Below, in pieces: positions 8,434 through 16,483 of a stretch of DNA of 64,000 bases. Location: contig NZ_WOFH01000022.1 of assembly GCF_009733595.1 (NCBI RefSeq), positions 1-64,000 on the forward strand, given 5' to 3'. The stretch is from Actinomadura litoris (GTDB lineage Bacteria > Actinomycetota > Actinomycetes > Streptosporangiales > Streptosporangiaceae). Numbering within the stretch: the stretch's first letter is position 1; each line of letters opens with the position of its first letter. The notes under the pieces are model-generated. The model was not told the DNA's origin and made no database searches. It was given only the letters and a program-made list of their open reading frames with translations. A program made the position numbers and the translations under genes.

Positions 8434-9504
8434 GTGCAGCCTGAGCAGATCGACCCCGCGCTGGTGGACTTCGCCGTCCTGGCCCGGTGGATGGACGGGC
8501 GGGGCCTGCCGCCCGGCCCGTTCGAGGACGTCGAGCCGCTGACCGGCGGGACGCAGAACACGCTGGTCCGCTTCCGGCGGGGCGGGCGCGGCTACGTGCT
8601 GCGGCGCGGCCCGGCCCACCTGCGCGCGCGGACGAACGACGTGCTGCGCCGCGAGGCCCGCGTGCTGGCGGCGCTGGAGGGCACCGACGTCCCGGCGCCG
8701 CGCCTGCTGGCCGCCTGCACCGACGAGAGCGTCATGGGCGGCGCCGTCTTCTACCTGATGACGCCGGTCGAGGGCTTCAACGCCACGGTGACCCTCCCCC
8801 GCCCGCACGCCCGCGACGCGGCCGTCCGGCGCGAGATGGGGCTCAACGCCGCGCGCGCCCTGGCCGCGCTCGGGGCGGTGGACCACCGCGCCGTCGGCCT
8901 CGCCGGCTTCGGCAGGCCGGAGGGGTTCCTGGAGCGGCAGGTGAGCCGCTGGATGTCGGAGCTGGCGTCCTACGGCGCGCTGCCCGGCTACCCCGGCCCC
9001 GACATCCCCGGCCTGGACGAGGTCGCCGCCTGGCTCGACGCGCACCGTCCCGCGACGTGGCGCCCGGGGATCATGCACGGCGACTACCACCTCGCCAACC
9101 TCATGTACTCCCCGCACGGCCCCGAGGTCGCCGCGATCGTCGACTGGGAGATGTGCACGATCGGCGACCCGCTGCTGGACCTCGGCTGGCTGCTGGCCAC
9201 CTGGCCGTCCGGCGACGGAGAGGGCGACGGCGACGCGCTCGCCGGGCCGCTCGGCGCCGCGGGCGGGCTGCCCGCCGCGGGCGAGCTGGTCGACGCCTAC
9301 GCCGGACGGCCCGACGCCGTCGCCGGGCGCGAGCTGTCGGCCATGCCCTGGTACGCGGTGCTCGCCTGTTTCAAGCTCGGCATCGTCCTGGAGGGCACCC
9401 ACGCCCGCGCGTGCGCGGGGCAGGCACCGAGGCGGACCGGTGACATGCTGCACGGCCTCACGCTCGGGTTCTTCCGCCGCGCCCAGGCCATCATCGCCTC
9501 CTGA
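8434..9504 (+). CDS. APH-type phosphotransferase family protein (ACAD10-like)
   Basis: A 356-residue kinase-fold protein. The N-lobe has EPLTGGTQNTLVRF and YVLRRGP (nucleotide-binding region). The C-lobe has the catalytic loop IMHGDYHLANLMY with the catalytic Asp, and the metal-binding IVDWEMCTIGDPLLDLGWLL. Such proteins resemble aminoglycoside phosphotransferases, but this subgroup is more often linked with acyl-CoA dehydrogenase-type lipid metabolism, so antibiotic resistance should not be assumed. Its neighbours (VOC, GNAT) do not reveal a pathway. The start is the GTG at 8434 (VQPEQIDPALVDFA) after CGGAGGGACGGAC; upstream codons read as low-complexity arginine. Confidence 0.85.
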   Translation: MQPEQIDPALVDFAVLARWMDGRGLPPGPFEDVEPLTGGTQNTLVRFRRGGRGYVLRRGPAHLRARTNDVLRREARVLAALEGTDVPAPRLLAACTDESVMGGAVFYLMTPVEGFNATVTLPRPHARDAAVRREMGLNAARALAALGAVDHRAVGLAGFGRPEGFLERQVSRWMSELASYGALPGYPGPDIPGLDEVAAWLDAHRPATWRPGIMHGDYHLANLMYSPHGPEVAAIVDWEMCTIGDPLLDLGWLLATWPSGDGEGDGDALAGPLGAAGGLPAAGELVDAYAGRPDAVAGRELSAMPWYAVLACFKLGIVLEGTHARACAGQAPRRTGDMLHGLTLGFFRRAQAIIAS

Positions 9505-9575
9505 CCGCTTCCGAGGACGGCCGCCTCGCGGCAATGATCATGGTTCTGCGAGGATCGGCGCGCGAAGGAGGCGAC

Positions 9576-10082
9576 ATGGAGATCCGCAGGGGCGGCATGC
9601 GGGACGTGCCGACGATCATGGTGATGTTCGACGCCGCCGTGGCGTGGCTCGTGGCGAACGGGCGGCCGGACCAGTGGGGCACCGAGCCCTGGTCCGCCGA
9701 CCCGGCGAAGGTGGAGCGGATCACCGGCATCGTCCGCACCAACGACGTCTGGATGGCGGAGCTGGACGGGCGGCCCGCCGGGGTCATCGCCGTCGGGAAG
9801 GAGCCGCCGTCCTACGTCGACGCGGCCGACGAGCCGGAGCTGTACATCAACCTGCTGCTCACCGACCGCGAGTTCACCGGGCGCGGGGTGGGCGGCGCGC
9901 TGATCGCCAAGGCCGGCGAGGAGGCCCGCGCCTGGGGCGTCGGGCTGATGCGCGTGGACTGCTACGCGGGCGGGGGCGGTCCGCTGGTCGACTACTACCG
10001 GCGGCACGGGTTCGAGCCCGTCCGCACGGTCAAGGTCAAGGAGGCCCCGGTCCAGGTGCTCTCCCAGCGCATCACCGGTTGA
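9576..10082 (+). CDS. GNAT family N-acetyltransferase
   Basis: A 168-residue GNAT-fold protein. The acetyl-CoA pyrophosphate loop is visible as GRGVGGALIAKAGEEARAWG (the R/Q-x-x-G-x-G/A pattern), and the C-terminal motif B reads DYYRRHGFEPV. The segment YINLLLTDREFTGRGVGG is typical of the group. The acceptor substrate is unknown. The ATG follows AAGGAGG at good distance. It lies 71 bases after the phosphotransferase-like gene on the same strand, so co-transcription is possible. Confidence 0.85.
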   Translation: MEIRRGGMRDVPTIMVMFDAAVAWLVANGRPDQWGTEPWSADPAKVERITGIVRTNDVWMAELDGRPAGVIAVGKEPPSYVDAADEPELYINLLLTDREFTGRGVGGALIAKAGEEARAWGVGLMRVDCYAGGGGPLVDYYRRHGFEPVRTVKVKEAPVQVLSQRITG

Positions 10083-10107
10083 GGTCCGTCCTGGGGCGCC
10101 GGCGGCG

Positions 10108-10836
10108 TCACAGCATGGCCCGCACCCCGGCGACGAGCATGGTCAGGACCGACTCGAACAGCGCGTCGGGGGGCTCCCCCGCGGACTCGGCCGCCAGGAG
10201 CCGCAGATGCGGGAGCGCCTCGGCCGGCGTGCCGGGCGGCACGCCGGTCCAGCCGGCCGGGTCCAGGCCGAAGGGCGGCCGGTCGTGCACGGCGTCCCAG
10301 ATCTCGGCGAACCCGGCCACCTGGAGCACGGTGACCGACCAGGCCCGGTAGGCGTCCCGCGGCGAGAGCCCCAGTTCGAGGAAGAAGCCCACCAGGGCGT
10401 CGTCGGCCCGCAGGAGGTCGGACGAGGCGAACGGGGTGAGGTCCTCGGCGCGCGCGAGCGCCGGCATGCCCGGATGGGCGCGGTACCACGAGCGCAGCTC
10501 CCGGCAGTAGGCCCGCAGGCTCTCGGGCCACCGGTGAGGGTCCAACCGCGGCCGCGGCCGGTCGGACTGGCACACGGCCACCATCTCCGCGAGCAGGTCC
10601 CGGCGGTCGGCGACGTAGTTGTAGAGCGCGCGCGGCGAGACCCGCAGACGGGCGCCGACGGCGCGCATCGTCACCTCGGCCGGGCCCGCCTCGGCCAGGA
10701 TCCCCAGCGCCGCTCGGGCGATCCTCTCCCTGGTCAACGTGGGTCTGCCCTTGCGGAACTCCGGCCGTCTGCGGGTCGCGGCGGCGGGCTCGTCGCGCGC
10801 CCGCGCGGAGTCCTCGGCGTCGTCGGATGGGGGCAC
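10108..10836 (-). CDS. TetR/AcrR family transcriptional regulator
   Basis: About 242 residues. The N-terminal HTH reads LTRERIARAALGILAEAGPAEVTMRAVG..RVSPRALYNYVADRRDLL, the classical TetR pattern, preceded by a charged tail. The C-terminal ligand domain is helical, with an LSPRDAYRAWSV segment. It should repress one or more nearby genes. The divergent membrane-protein gene is the obvious candidate, because a 9-bp inverted repeat spans the shared promoter region. The start is uncertain: GTG at 10836 (VPPSDDAEDSAR) is preferred, since the longer ORF start at 10890 would overlap the divergent promoter. Confidence 0.85.
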   Translation of the reverse strand: MPPSDDAEDSARARDEPAAATRRRPEFRKGRPTLTRERIARAALGILAEAGPAEVTMRAVGARLRVSPRALYNYVADRRDLLAEMVAVCQSDRPRPRLDPHRWPESLRAYCRELRSWYRAHPGMPALARAEDLTPFASSDLLRADDALVGFFLELGLSPRDAYRAWSVTVLQVAGFAEIWDAVHDRPPFGLDPAGWTGVPPGTPAEALPHLRLLAAESAGEPPDALFESVLTMLVAGVRAML

Positions 10837-10848
10837 CCGGCCATCGTA

Positions 10849-10921
10849 GCGATCACTGAACTTCACACTTGTTGACTTTAAGGACCACACGAGCTTAGGT
10901 GAGCCTTACCAAAGTGATCGC
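10849..10921. promoter_or_regulatory. Divergent promoter region with inverted repeat GCGATCACT / AGTGATCGC
   Basis: Two perfect 9-bp inverted arms (10849-10857 and 10913-10921) flank the spacer between the TetR gene and the divergent membrane-protein gene. A TTGACT hexamer at 10872-10877 with TAGGTG about 18 bases on is a plausible promoter for the plus-strand gene. The spacing of 55 bp between arms is long for one TetR operator. They may be half-sites of two operators, or chance. Confidence 0.4.
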
Positions 10922-10940
10922 AACCGTTCGGGAGGTCGGC

Positions 10941-11456
10941 ATGCAGTGGTCCTCGGTCGTCGGGTACGGGGTGGGCTGCGGGGCGGCGCTCAGCGTGGTG
11001 TTCACCGCCGCGGTGTTCGCCGGGGCCGCCCTCAGCAGGGACTTCCTGCTGAACGACTATCCGCCGGCGATTCAGGAGCGGTACGGCAGACCCAAGAGCG
11101 CGCGCGGGCGCCGGGTCGCGGTCTGGTTCGGCGTGGTCGTCTGGGGCGTGGCCGGGCTGCCGCTGCTGACCGCGGCGATGGTCGGGCTCGACGGCGCGCT
11201 GGACGGCGGTCTGACCTTCCTGCCCGCCGCCCTGTGCGCGGCGCTGGTCTTCGCCACGCTGGCGCTCTGGGACCTGGTCGTCCTCGACTGGATCATCTTC
11301 GCCGGGCTGCGTCCCCGCCTGCTGGTCCTGCCCGGGACCGAGGGCATGGCCGAGTACCGGAACCTGCGCTTCCATCTCACCGCCGCGATCAAGGGCAGCC
11401 CGCTGATCGCCGTCGTCGGCCTGGTCACCGGGGGCATCGCCGCCCTGCTCGCCTGA
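10941..11456 (+). CDS. Four-helix integral membrane protein of unknown function
   Basis: A 171-residue protein with about four hydrophobic segments: SVVGYGVGCGAALSVVFTAA near the N-terminus, VAVWFGVVVWGVAGLPLLTA, ALCAALVFATLALWDLVVLD, and LIAVVGLVTGGIAALLA at the end. Between them lies a short positive loop (RYGRPKSARGRRV). I recognise no catalytic motif. The ATG at 10941 has GGGAGG upstream; a GTG at 10899 is less likely because it would overlap the promoter. As the divergent partner of a TetR regulator it may be its regulatory target. Confidence 0.75.
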   Translation: MQWSSVVGYGVGCGAALSVVFTAAVFAGAALSRDFLLNDYPPAIQERYGRPKSARGRRVAVWFGVVVWGVAGLPLLTAAMVGLDGALDGGLTFLPAALCAALVFATLALWDLVVLDWIIFAGLRPRLLVLPGTEGMAEYRNLRFHLTAAIKGSPLIAVVGLVTGGIAALLA

Positions 11457-11506
11457 ACCCTCGGGTACCGGCCGGGTCGGCACGGGACGATCTCCGGGCC
11501 GGGGGG

Positions 11507-12445
11507 CTATTCCTCCCGGGCCGGGCGCAGTACCCGCCGCACACCGTCCCGCAGCCACCGGTGGGCCCCGTCGGCGGTATGGCGCGGGTGCCAGGCCATG
11601 CCGATCGTCACCGGCGGCAGCGGTACCGGGATCTCCAGCAGGCGCAGCCCCAGCGCGCGCGCCGCGTCGCCGAGCGGCGAGGGGGGCTCGCCCGGCAGCG
11701 CGGCCGGCACCAGGCAGACGACGTCCCCGGCCGCGGCCAGCGCCATCGCCGCCAGATGCCCGGGCAGCACGACGCTGACCCTCCGGCTGAGCCCCCGCTC
11801 GCGCAGGGCCGCGTCCAGCGGACCGGTGAAGCGCCCCCGGCGGCTGACCACCACATGCTCGGCCGCGGCGAGCCCGGCGGGCGTCAGGGGTCCCTCGGCG
11901 AGGGGGTGCCCCGCCCTGACCCCGGCCGCCATCCGCACCGTGGTCAGCTTCTCGACCCGGGTCTCCGGGTCGACGTGGTCGATCGCGCCGATCTCCAGGT
12001 CGACGCGGCCCTCGCGCAGCGCGGGCCCGGCCTCCCACTCCTCGGGCGGCATCCGCAGCGAGACGCCCGGCGCCTCGCGCCGGGCCAGCCCGAGCAGGCC
12101 CGGCGCGAGGGCCACGCCGACCAGGTCCGAGGTCTGCACGGTGAAGGTGCGCCGCAGCGCGGCGGGGTCGATCCCGCCGCTCGGGGTGAGCAGCGCCTCC
12201 AGCCGGCGCACCACCGCGGCGGCCTCGTCCCGCAGCGCCTCGGCGCGGGGCGTGGGCACCATCGCCTGCCCCGCCCGCACCAGCAGCGGGTCCTGGAGCA
12301 CCCGGCGCAGCCGGGCCAGGGTGCGGCTCATCGCCGCGGGCGAGGTGCGCAGCCGCGCGGCGGCACGCGTGACGCTCTGCTCGGCCAGCAGGGCATCGAG
12401 GGCGATCGCGAGATTGGCGTCGAGGTGCGGAACTTGGCTGCTCAA
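11507..12445 (-). CDS. LysR family transcriptional regulator
   Basis: A 312-residue LysR protein. The HTH reads LDANLAIALDALLAEQSVTRAAARL..SPAAMSRTLARLRRVLQDPLLVRAG, and the effector domain (residues ~95-300) resembles the NodD/PcpR branch that also includes the LysR at 51376. It is divergent from the NmrA-darcynin pair, and LysR proteins usually activate the divergent operon, so that pair is the likely target. A TTCAG-N14-CTGAA inverted repeat lies in the gap. It is convergent with the small membrane-protein gene across 50 bases. Confidence 0.9.
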   Translation of the reverse strand: MSSQVPHLDANLAIALDALLAEQSVTRAAARLRTSPAAMSRTLARLRRVLQDPLLVRAGQAMVPTPRAEALRDEAAAVVRRLEALLTPSGGIDPAALRRTFTVQTSDLVGVALAPGLLGLARREAPGVSLRMPPEEWEAGPALREGRVDLEIGAIDHVDPETRVEKLTTVRMAAGVRAGHPLAEGPLTPAGLAAAEHVVVSRRGRFTGPLDAALRERGLSRRVSVVLPGHLAAMALAAAGDVVCLVPAALPGEPPSPLGDAARALGLRLLEIPVPLPPVTIGMAWHPRHTADGAHRWLRDGVRRVLRPAREE

Positions 12446-12459
12446 GGGCGTTATTCCGT

Positions 12460-12483
12460 TTCAGACAATGATTGGATGCTGAA
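12460..12483. promoter_or_regulatory. Candidate LysR binding site
   Basis: A perfect 5-bp inverted repeat, TTCAG (12460-12464) and CTGAA (12479-12483), lies 15-38 bases upstream of the LysR start and about 80 bases before the NmrA-like gene. Its position in the divergent gap fits a LysR site. The arms are short, so support is modest. Confidence 0.35.
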
Positions 12484-12560
12484 GTTCCCATTGTGGCAAC
12501 GCGGTCCGGATCCGCACCCTGAGGGGGCCGTACCGATCCGACACAACCCACGAGGTCTTC

Positions 12561-13478
12561 ATGATCGTCATTACCGCGCCCACCGGGAACATCGGCCGCC
12601 GGCTGCTGCCGCTCCTGGTCGAGGCCGCGCCCGCGCGCGGCGAGGAGGTGCGGGTCGTCGTCCGCGACCCCGCCCGGCTCCCCGCGACCGTCCGCGGACG
12701 GGTCGAGGTGGTCACCGGCTCGCACGGCGACGCCGCGACCGTCGAGCGCGCCTTCGCCGGGGCCGACGCCGTCTTCTGGCTGGTGCCGCCGGACGCCTCG
12801 ATCACGCCCGAGGAGGCCTACAGCGGCTTCACCCGCCCGGCCGCGCGGGCGCTCGCCGTCCACCGCGTCGGCCACGTCGTCGGGGTCTCGGCGCTCGGCC
12901 GCGGCACCCCGCAGGCCGCCCACGCCGGTCTGGTCACCGCGTCCCTGGCCATGGACGACCTGATCGCCGGCTCCGGCGCCGCCTACCGCGCCCTGGCCGC
13001 CCCGTCCTTCTTCGAGAACCTGCTGGAGGAGGTCGACTCGATCCGCGAGCGGGGCGTGTTCACCGACACCGTCGCCGCGGACCGCCCGGCCCCGCTGGTG
13101 GCCGCCGCCGACATCGCCGCGAGGGCGGCGGACCTGCTGCTGGACCGCTCCTGGACCGGTGTCGGCAGCGTTCCGGTGCCCGGCCCGCAGGACCTGTCGC
13201 CGAACGACATGGCCCGCATCATGACCGAGGAGCTGGGCCGTCCGGTCCGCTACCGCCGGCAGCCGCTGGAGGACTTGCGGTCCGCCATGCTCGCCCACGG
13301 CCTCAACGAGGCGTTCGTCGAGGGCATGGTCGCCATGAAGCGCGCCAAGGACCTGGGCCTGGACTCCGGCTTCGACCGCTCCTCGCGGACGGGTCCGGCC
13401 ACCGGGTTCGCGCGGTGGTGCGCGCGGACGCTCAGGCCCGCCGTCCTCGCCGCGCCGGAGGCAGCCGATGCCCGCTGA
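12561..13478 (+). CDS. NmrA-like NAD(P)-binding protein
   Basis: A 305-residue Rossmann-fold protein. It starts MIVITAPTGNIGRRLLPLLV, with the T/G-x-x-G-x-x-G nucleotide loop of NmrA/atypical SDR proteins, followed by VVVRDP and ADAVFWLVPPD. The catalytic Tyr-Lys pair of classical SDRs is not evident, as expected for the NmrA branch. It may act as a redox sensor or a reductase. It overlaps the darcynin gene by 11 bases (13468-13478), so the two are translationally coupled. A LysR gene is divergent. Confidence 0.85.
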   Translation: MIVITAPTGNIGRRLLPLLVEAAPARGEEVRVVVRDPARLPATVRGRVEVVTGSHGDAATVERAFAGADAVFWLVPPDASITPEEAYSGFTRPAARALAVHRVGHVVGVSALGRGTPQAAHAGLVTASLAMDDLIAGSGAAYRALAAPSFFENLLEEVDSIRERGVFTDTVAADRPAPLVAAADIAARAADLLLDRSWTGVGSVPVPGPQDLSPNDMARIMTEELGRPVRYRRQPLEDLRSAMLAHGLNEAFVEGMVAMKRAKDLGLDSGFDRSSRTGPATGFARWCARTLRPAVLAAPEAADAR

Positions 13479-13833
13479 CCGCACCGAACCGCCGGTCACC
13501 GCGTTCATGCTGGTCAAGACCACGCCCGAGTGGCTGGCGATGACCGTGGCCGAACGCGTCCGCGCCTTCACCGCCGAGGTCGTCCCGGTGATCGAGGCCC
13601 GCGCCCGCGGCGTCCGCTCCCGCTTCTACGACACCGAGTTCTACTCGGCGCGGGTCACCGACATCTGGGTCTGGGAGGCCGACGACCACGACGCCTACCG
13701 GCTGCTGATCGACGCGTTGCGCGAGACCCCCTTCTGGGACCGCTACTTCACCGTCGTGGACCTGCTCGTGGGCACCGAGAACGGCTACGCCCGCACCTAC
13801 GGCCTGGAGCCGGTGGCCACCATCACCACCTGA
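13468..13833 (+). CDS. Darcynin family protein
   Basis: A 121-residue protein matching the small darcynin family I know from bacteria: FMLVKTTPEWLAMTVAERV, SRFYDTEFYSARVTDIWVWE, LRETPFWDRYFTVVDLLVGTENGYAR. The fold is a ferredoxin-like alpha/beta barrel; biochemical function is not established in what I know. Its ATG lies inside the end of the NmrA-like gene, which implies coupled expression and suggests the two work in one process under the LysR regulator. The gene ends before a strong hairpin shared with the convergent hexapeptide-repeat gene. Confidence 0.85.
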   Translation: MPADRTEPPVTAFMLVKTTPEWLAMTVAERVRAFTAEVVPVIEARARGVRSRFYDTEFYSARVTDIWVWEADDHDAYRLLIDALRETPFWDRYFTVVDLLVGTENGYARTYGLEPVATITT

Positions 13834-13846
13834 CGCTCCGACGCGA

Positions 13847-13886
13847 CCGGCCGGTGCAGCCGCCTCCCCGTGGCGGCACCGGCCGG
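13847..13886. terminator. Bidirectional terminator hairpin
   Basis: CCGGCCGGTG...GCC is mirrored by GGC...CACCGGCCGG around a seven-base loop, with a small bulge in one arm. It lies between the convergent darcynin and hexapeptide-repeat genes and fits a shared terminator without a T tract. Confidence 0.6.
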
Positions 13887-13904
13887 GCGAAGGGCACCGC
13901 CCGC

Positions 13905-14939
13905 CTAGCGGACCCTGCGGATGGTGGCGGCGGCACCGGGCGGGAAGGCCCAGGTCGGGCGGGGCGGCGCGGCGGTCAGGGTGGCGGTCAGGCGGGCGGG
14001 GAAGCCGTCCAGGTCGGAGCGCGGGCCGAAGGCGTCGCGCTGCTTGACGCAGGCGCCGGCGCGCACGATCGACTCGGCGCCGACCGCGCTGCCGTCGCAG
14101 ACGATGGCGCCGGGCTCGACGACGACGCCGCGGCCGATATGGCAGCCGTGGATCATCGCCCCCGGGCCGATGACGGTGTCGTCCTCGATGGTCAGCCGGT
14201 TGTCGGGCAGCAGGTGCAGGACGGTGTTCTCCAGGATCTGCACCCGGGAGCCGATGGTCACCGGGCCGTGCGAGTCACCGATGATCTTCACGCCGGCGCC
14301 GATCAGGGAGTCGGTGCCGATGGTGACGTCGCCGGTGATCTCGGCCGAGTCGAACAGGACGGTTCCCGCGCCGATCTGCGGGGTCTTGTCGCGGTAGGCG
14401 TACAGGCTTCCCATGTGCTCTCCCGCGGTCAGCGGCCCGTGCAGCACGCTGCCGGGGTGGTCGGTCAGGCCGGTCTGGTGGTCGCGAAGCGCGGCGACGC
14501 GTTCGCGGTCGGTGTCGTTCGCGGTCCGCAGGACGTGCGGCGGGCGGCCGACGAGCACGGTCTGGGACGGGACGACCGTGCCGGCGGGCACGAGGGTGCC
14601 CTCACCGAGGATGCAGCCGTCGCCGAGCCGCGACCCCGGCATCAGGATGGCGCCGTTGCCGATCTCGCACAGGTCTCCGACGGCGGCCCCGACGATCGTC
14701 GCCCGATGCCCGAAGACGGTCCGCCGGCCGATCCGGACGGGGTGGTCGGGCGTGCCGATGATCACCCCGTTCTCCAGGACGGCCGAATGGTCGCCGATCC
14801 GCACCGCCCCGTCCTCCGACCGGACCACCAGGCCCTGCGCCAGGACGGCGCCCGCCCCCACGTGCACGTCGCCGAGGAGCACGGCCGAGGCGGCGATCTC
14901 CGCGGCGGGCTGGTCGCCGATGGGTCTGTTGAGGCTCAT
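13905..14939 (-). CDS. Double left-handed beta-helix protein (gamma-carbonic-anhydrase/hexapeptide acyltransferase-like)
   Basis: A 344-residue protein made of two hexapeptide-repeat beta helices. The first (residues ~15-135) has repeats such as ASAVLLGDVHVGAGAVLAQG and IGNGAILMPGSRLGDG and ends VLVGRPPHVLR. The second (~185-310) repeats the pattern (IGAGTVLFDSAEITGDVTIG, IGPGAMIHGCHIGRG). Histidines in the turns (e.g. GHRATIVG, HGCHIG) could bind zinc as in gamma-carbonic anhydrases; alternatively it is an acyltransferase of the isoleucine-patch group. A tandem arrangement is less common than a single helix. The ATG start has AAGGAACGTC before it. The neighbours give no pathway. Confidence 0.8.
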   Translation of the reverse strand: MSLNRPIGDQPAAEIAASAVLLGDVHVGAGAVLAQGLVVRSEDGAVRIGDHSAVLENGVIIGTPDHPVRIGRRTVFGHRATIVGAAVGDLCEIGNGAILMPGSRLGDGCILGEGTLVPAGTVVPSQTVLVGRPPHVLRTANDTDRERVAALRDHQTGLTDHPGSVLHGPLTAGEHMGSLYAYRDKTPQIGAGTVLFDSAEITGDVTIGTDSLIGAGVKIIGDSHGPVTIGSRVQILENTVLHLLPDNRLTIEDDTVIGPGAMIHGCHIGRGVVVEPGAIVCDGSAVGAESIVRAGACVKQRDAFGPRSDLDGFPARLTATLTAAPPRPTWAFPPGAAATIRRVR

Positions 14940-15037
14940 GACGTTCCTTCCGTCCCGGCCTCAGTCTCGCCCATCCCTCCATGCGGGCCACCCCCTGCCC
15001 CCCTACCAGCCGACCGGTGGACCCGGTCCGAGGGGCG

Positions 15038-16288
15038 TCAGGCGGTGGGCCTGAGGCGGACGGGCAGGGCGCGGTGGCCGTTGGAGATGAAGGAATCGAG
15101 CGGCAGGAGTTCACCCGGCTCCACGGCCGGCTCCATTTCCGGGAACCGCTCGAAAAGCGCGGGCAGCGCCAGCGACGCCTCCAGCCTGGCCAAGGGCGCG
15201 CCGAGGCAGTAGTGGACGCCGTGGCCGAACGCCATGTGCTCCTTGTCGGCCCGGGTGACGTCGAAGAGGTCGGCGTCGGCGCCGTGCGCGTCCGGGTCGC
15301 GTCCGGCGGCGGCGTAGCAGGCGAGGATCGCCTCGCCCTTGGCGAGCGTGACACCGTCCTCCAGCGGGATGTCCTCGACGGCGAAGCGCAGCGGCAGGTT
15401 GGCCACCGGAGGCTCCGCCCGCAGGGTCTCCTCGACGACGTCGTCCCAGGTCGCCCGCCCTGCCCGGACCAGGGCGAGCTGGGTGGGACGGGTCAGCAGG
15501 GCGTGGATCGCGTTGTCGAGGAGGTTGACGGTGGTCTCGTGGCCCGCGCTCAGGAACAGCGTGAGCGTGTCGACCAGTTCCTCCTCCGACAGGGGCGAGC
15601 CCTCGTCGCGGGCGGCGATCAGGGCCGACGACAGGTCGTCGGTGGGGCGCGCCCGCTTCTCCCGGACGAGCCCGCGCAGGACCTCCCGCATCCGCGGCAG
15701 CGCCGCGGCGGCCTCCTCCGGCGCGGCCGTGGTGCGGAAGAACACGTCGACGCAGCGGCGTATCTCCTCGCGCACGCCCGCGTCCTCGACTCCGAACAGC
15801 TCGCAGATCACCCTGATCGGCAGCGGATAGGCGTAGCGGTCGCGCAGGTCCACCGGCTCGCCGGGCGCCGCGCCGTCGAGCCCGTCGAGCCCGTCGAGCA
15901 GCGCGGCGACGATCGCCTCGACGCGGGGACGCAGCGCGGCGGTGCGGCGCGCGGTGAACGCGCTGGACGCCAGCCGCCGCAGCCGCCGGTGGTCGTCGCC
16001 GTAGGCGGTGAGCATGTTGCGCACCGCGACCCAGGCGAACAGCGGCCATCCCGGCCCGACCTCCCCGTTGGTCAGGGGCGGCCAGTGCAGGTAGGCGTCC
16101 TTGGAGACCCGGTCGTCGGTCAGCAGCCGCCGCAGCGGTTCCGGACCGCTCACCGCCCACGCCTCCACGCCGCCGGGCAGCACCACGCGCGCCACCGGGC
16201 CTCGCGCGCGGATCCGCGCCGCGTCGCCCTGCACGTCACGGCCGGTGGGGTCGATGACGAACGGACCGTCGTCGTCGGAGGTGCGCAT
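15038..16288 (-). CDS. Cytochrome P450 (CYP107-like)
   Basis: A 416-residue soluble bacterial P450. The I-helix oxygen-binding motif is SAGHETT (~247-253), the K-helix ExxR is EETLR (286-290), and the heme loop is AFGHGVHYCLGAPLARLE with Cys361 as the iron ligand. The length is normal and all key residues are present. Such enzymes hydroxylate secondary metabolites or xenobiotics. There is no ferredoxin or biosynthetic cluster beside it, so the substrate is unknown and it must use redox partners encoded elsewhere. The ATG start gives MRTSDDDGPFVIDP. The 195-base gap upstream contains a 13-bp direct repeat (16310-16322 and 16326-16338). Confidence 0.92.
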   Translation of the reverse strand: MRTSDDDGPFVIDPTGRDVQGDAARIRARGPVARVVLPGGVEAWAVSGPEPLRRLLTDDRVSKDAYLHWPPLTNGEVGPGWPLFAWVAVRNMLTAYGDDHRRLRRLASSAFTARRTAALRPRVEAIVAALLDGLDGLDGAAPGEPVDLRDRYAYPLPIRVICELFGVEDAGVREEIRRCVDVFFRTTAAPEEAAAALPRMREVLRGLVREKRARPTDDLSSALIAARDEGSPLSEEELVDTLTLFLSAGHETTVNLLDNAIHALLTRPTQLALVRAGRATWDDVVEETLRAEPPVANLPLRFAVEDIPLEDGVTLAKGEAILACYAAAGRDPDAHGADADLFDVTRADKEHMAFGHGVHYCLGAPLARLEASLALPALFERFPEMEPAVEPGELLPLDSFISNGHRALPVRLRPTA

Positions 16289-16483
16289 CGGGCTCTCCCC
16301 GGGGCTGCCTGGTGGTGCCGGGAGCTGGTGGTGCCGGGCGATCGCCGGTCATACCGGCCGCACCGCCCTCAGGCGGTCGGCCGGCGCCGGTCCGCCGCCC
16401 GTCATCGCCAGTACTACGCGCGGCCGAGCGGCATTGTCCATACGGTCCGACTGGCCGCAAGAGGCCGGACGGTCGCGGGCCCC

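Noticed and set aside
8434..9504. Annotation as an aminoglycoside resistance phosphotransferase
   Set aside because: Only the kinase fold is supported; the sequence pattern fits the ACAD10-like metabolic subgroup better.
10946..13543. Very long plus- and minus-strand open frames across the TetR-LysR-NmrA region
   Set aside because: They are Arg/Gly/Pro-rich shadows of real genes on the other frame or strand, a usual result of high GC content.
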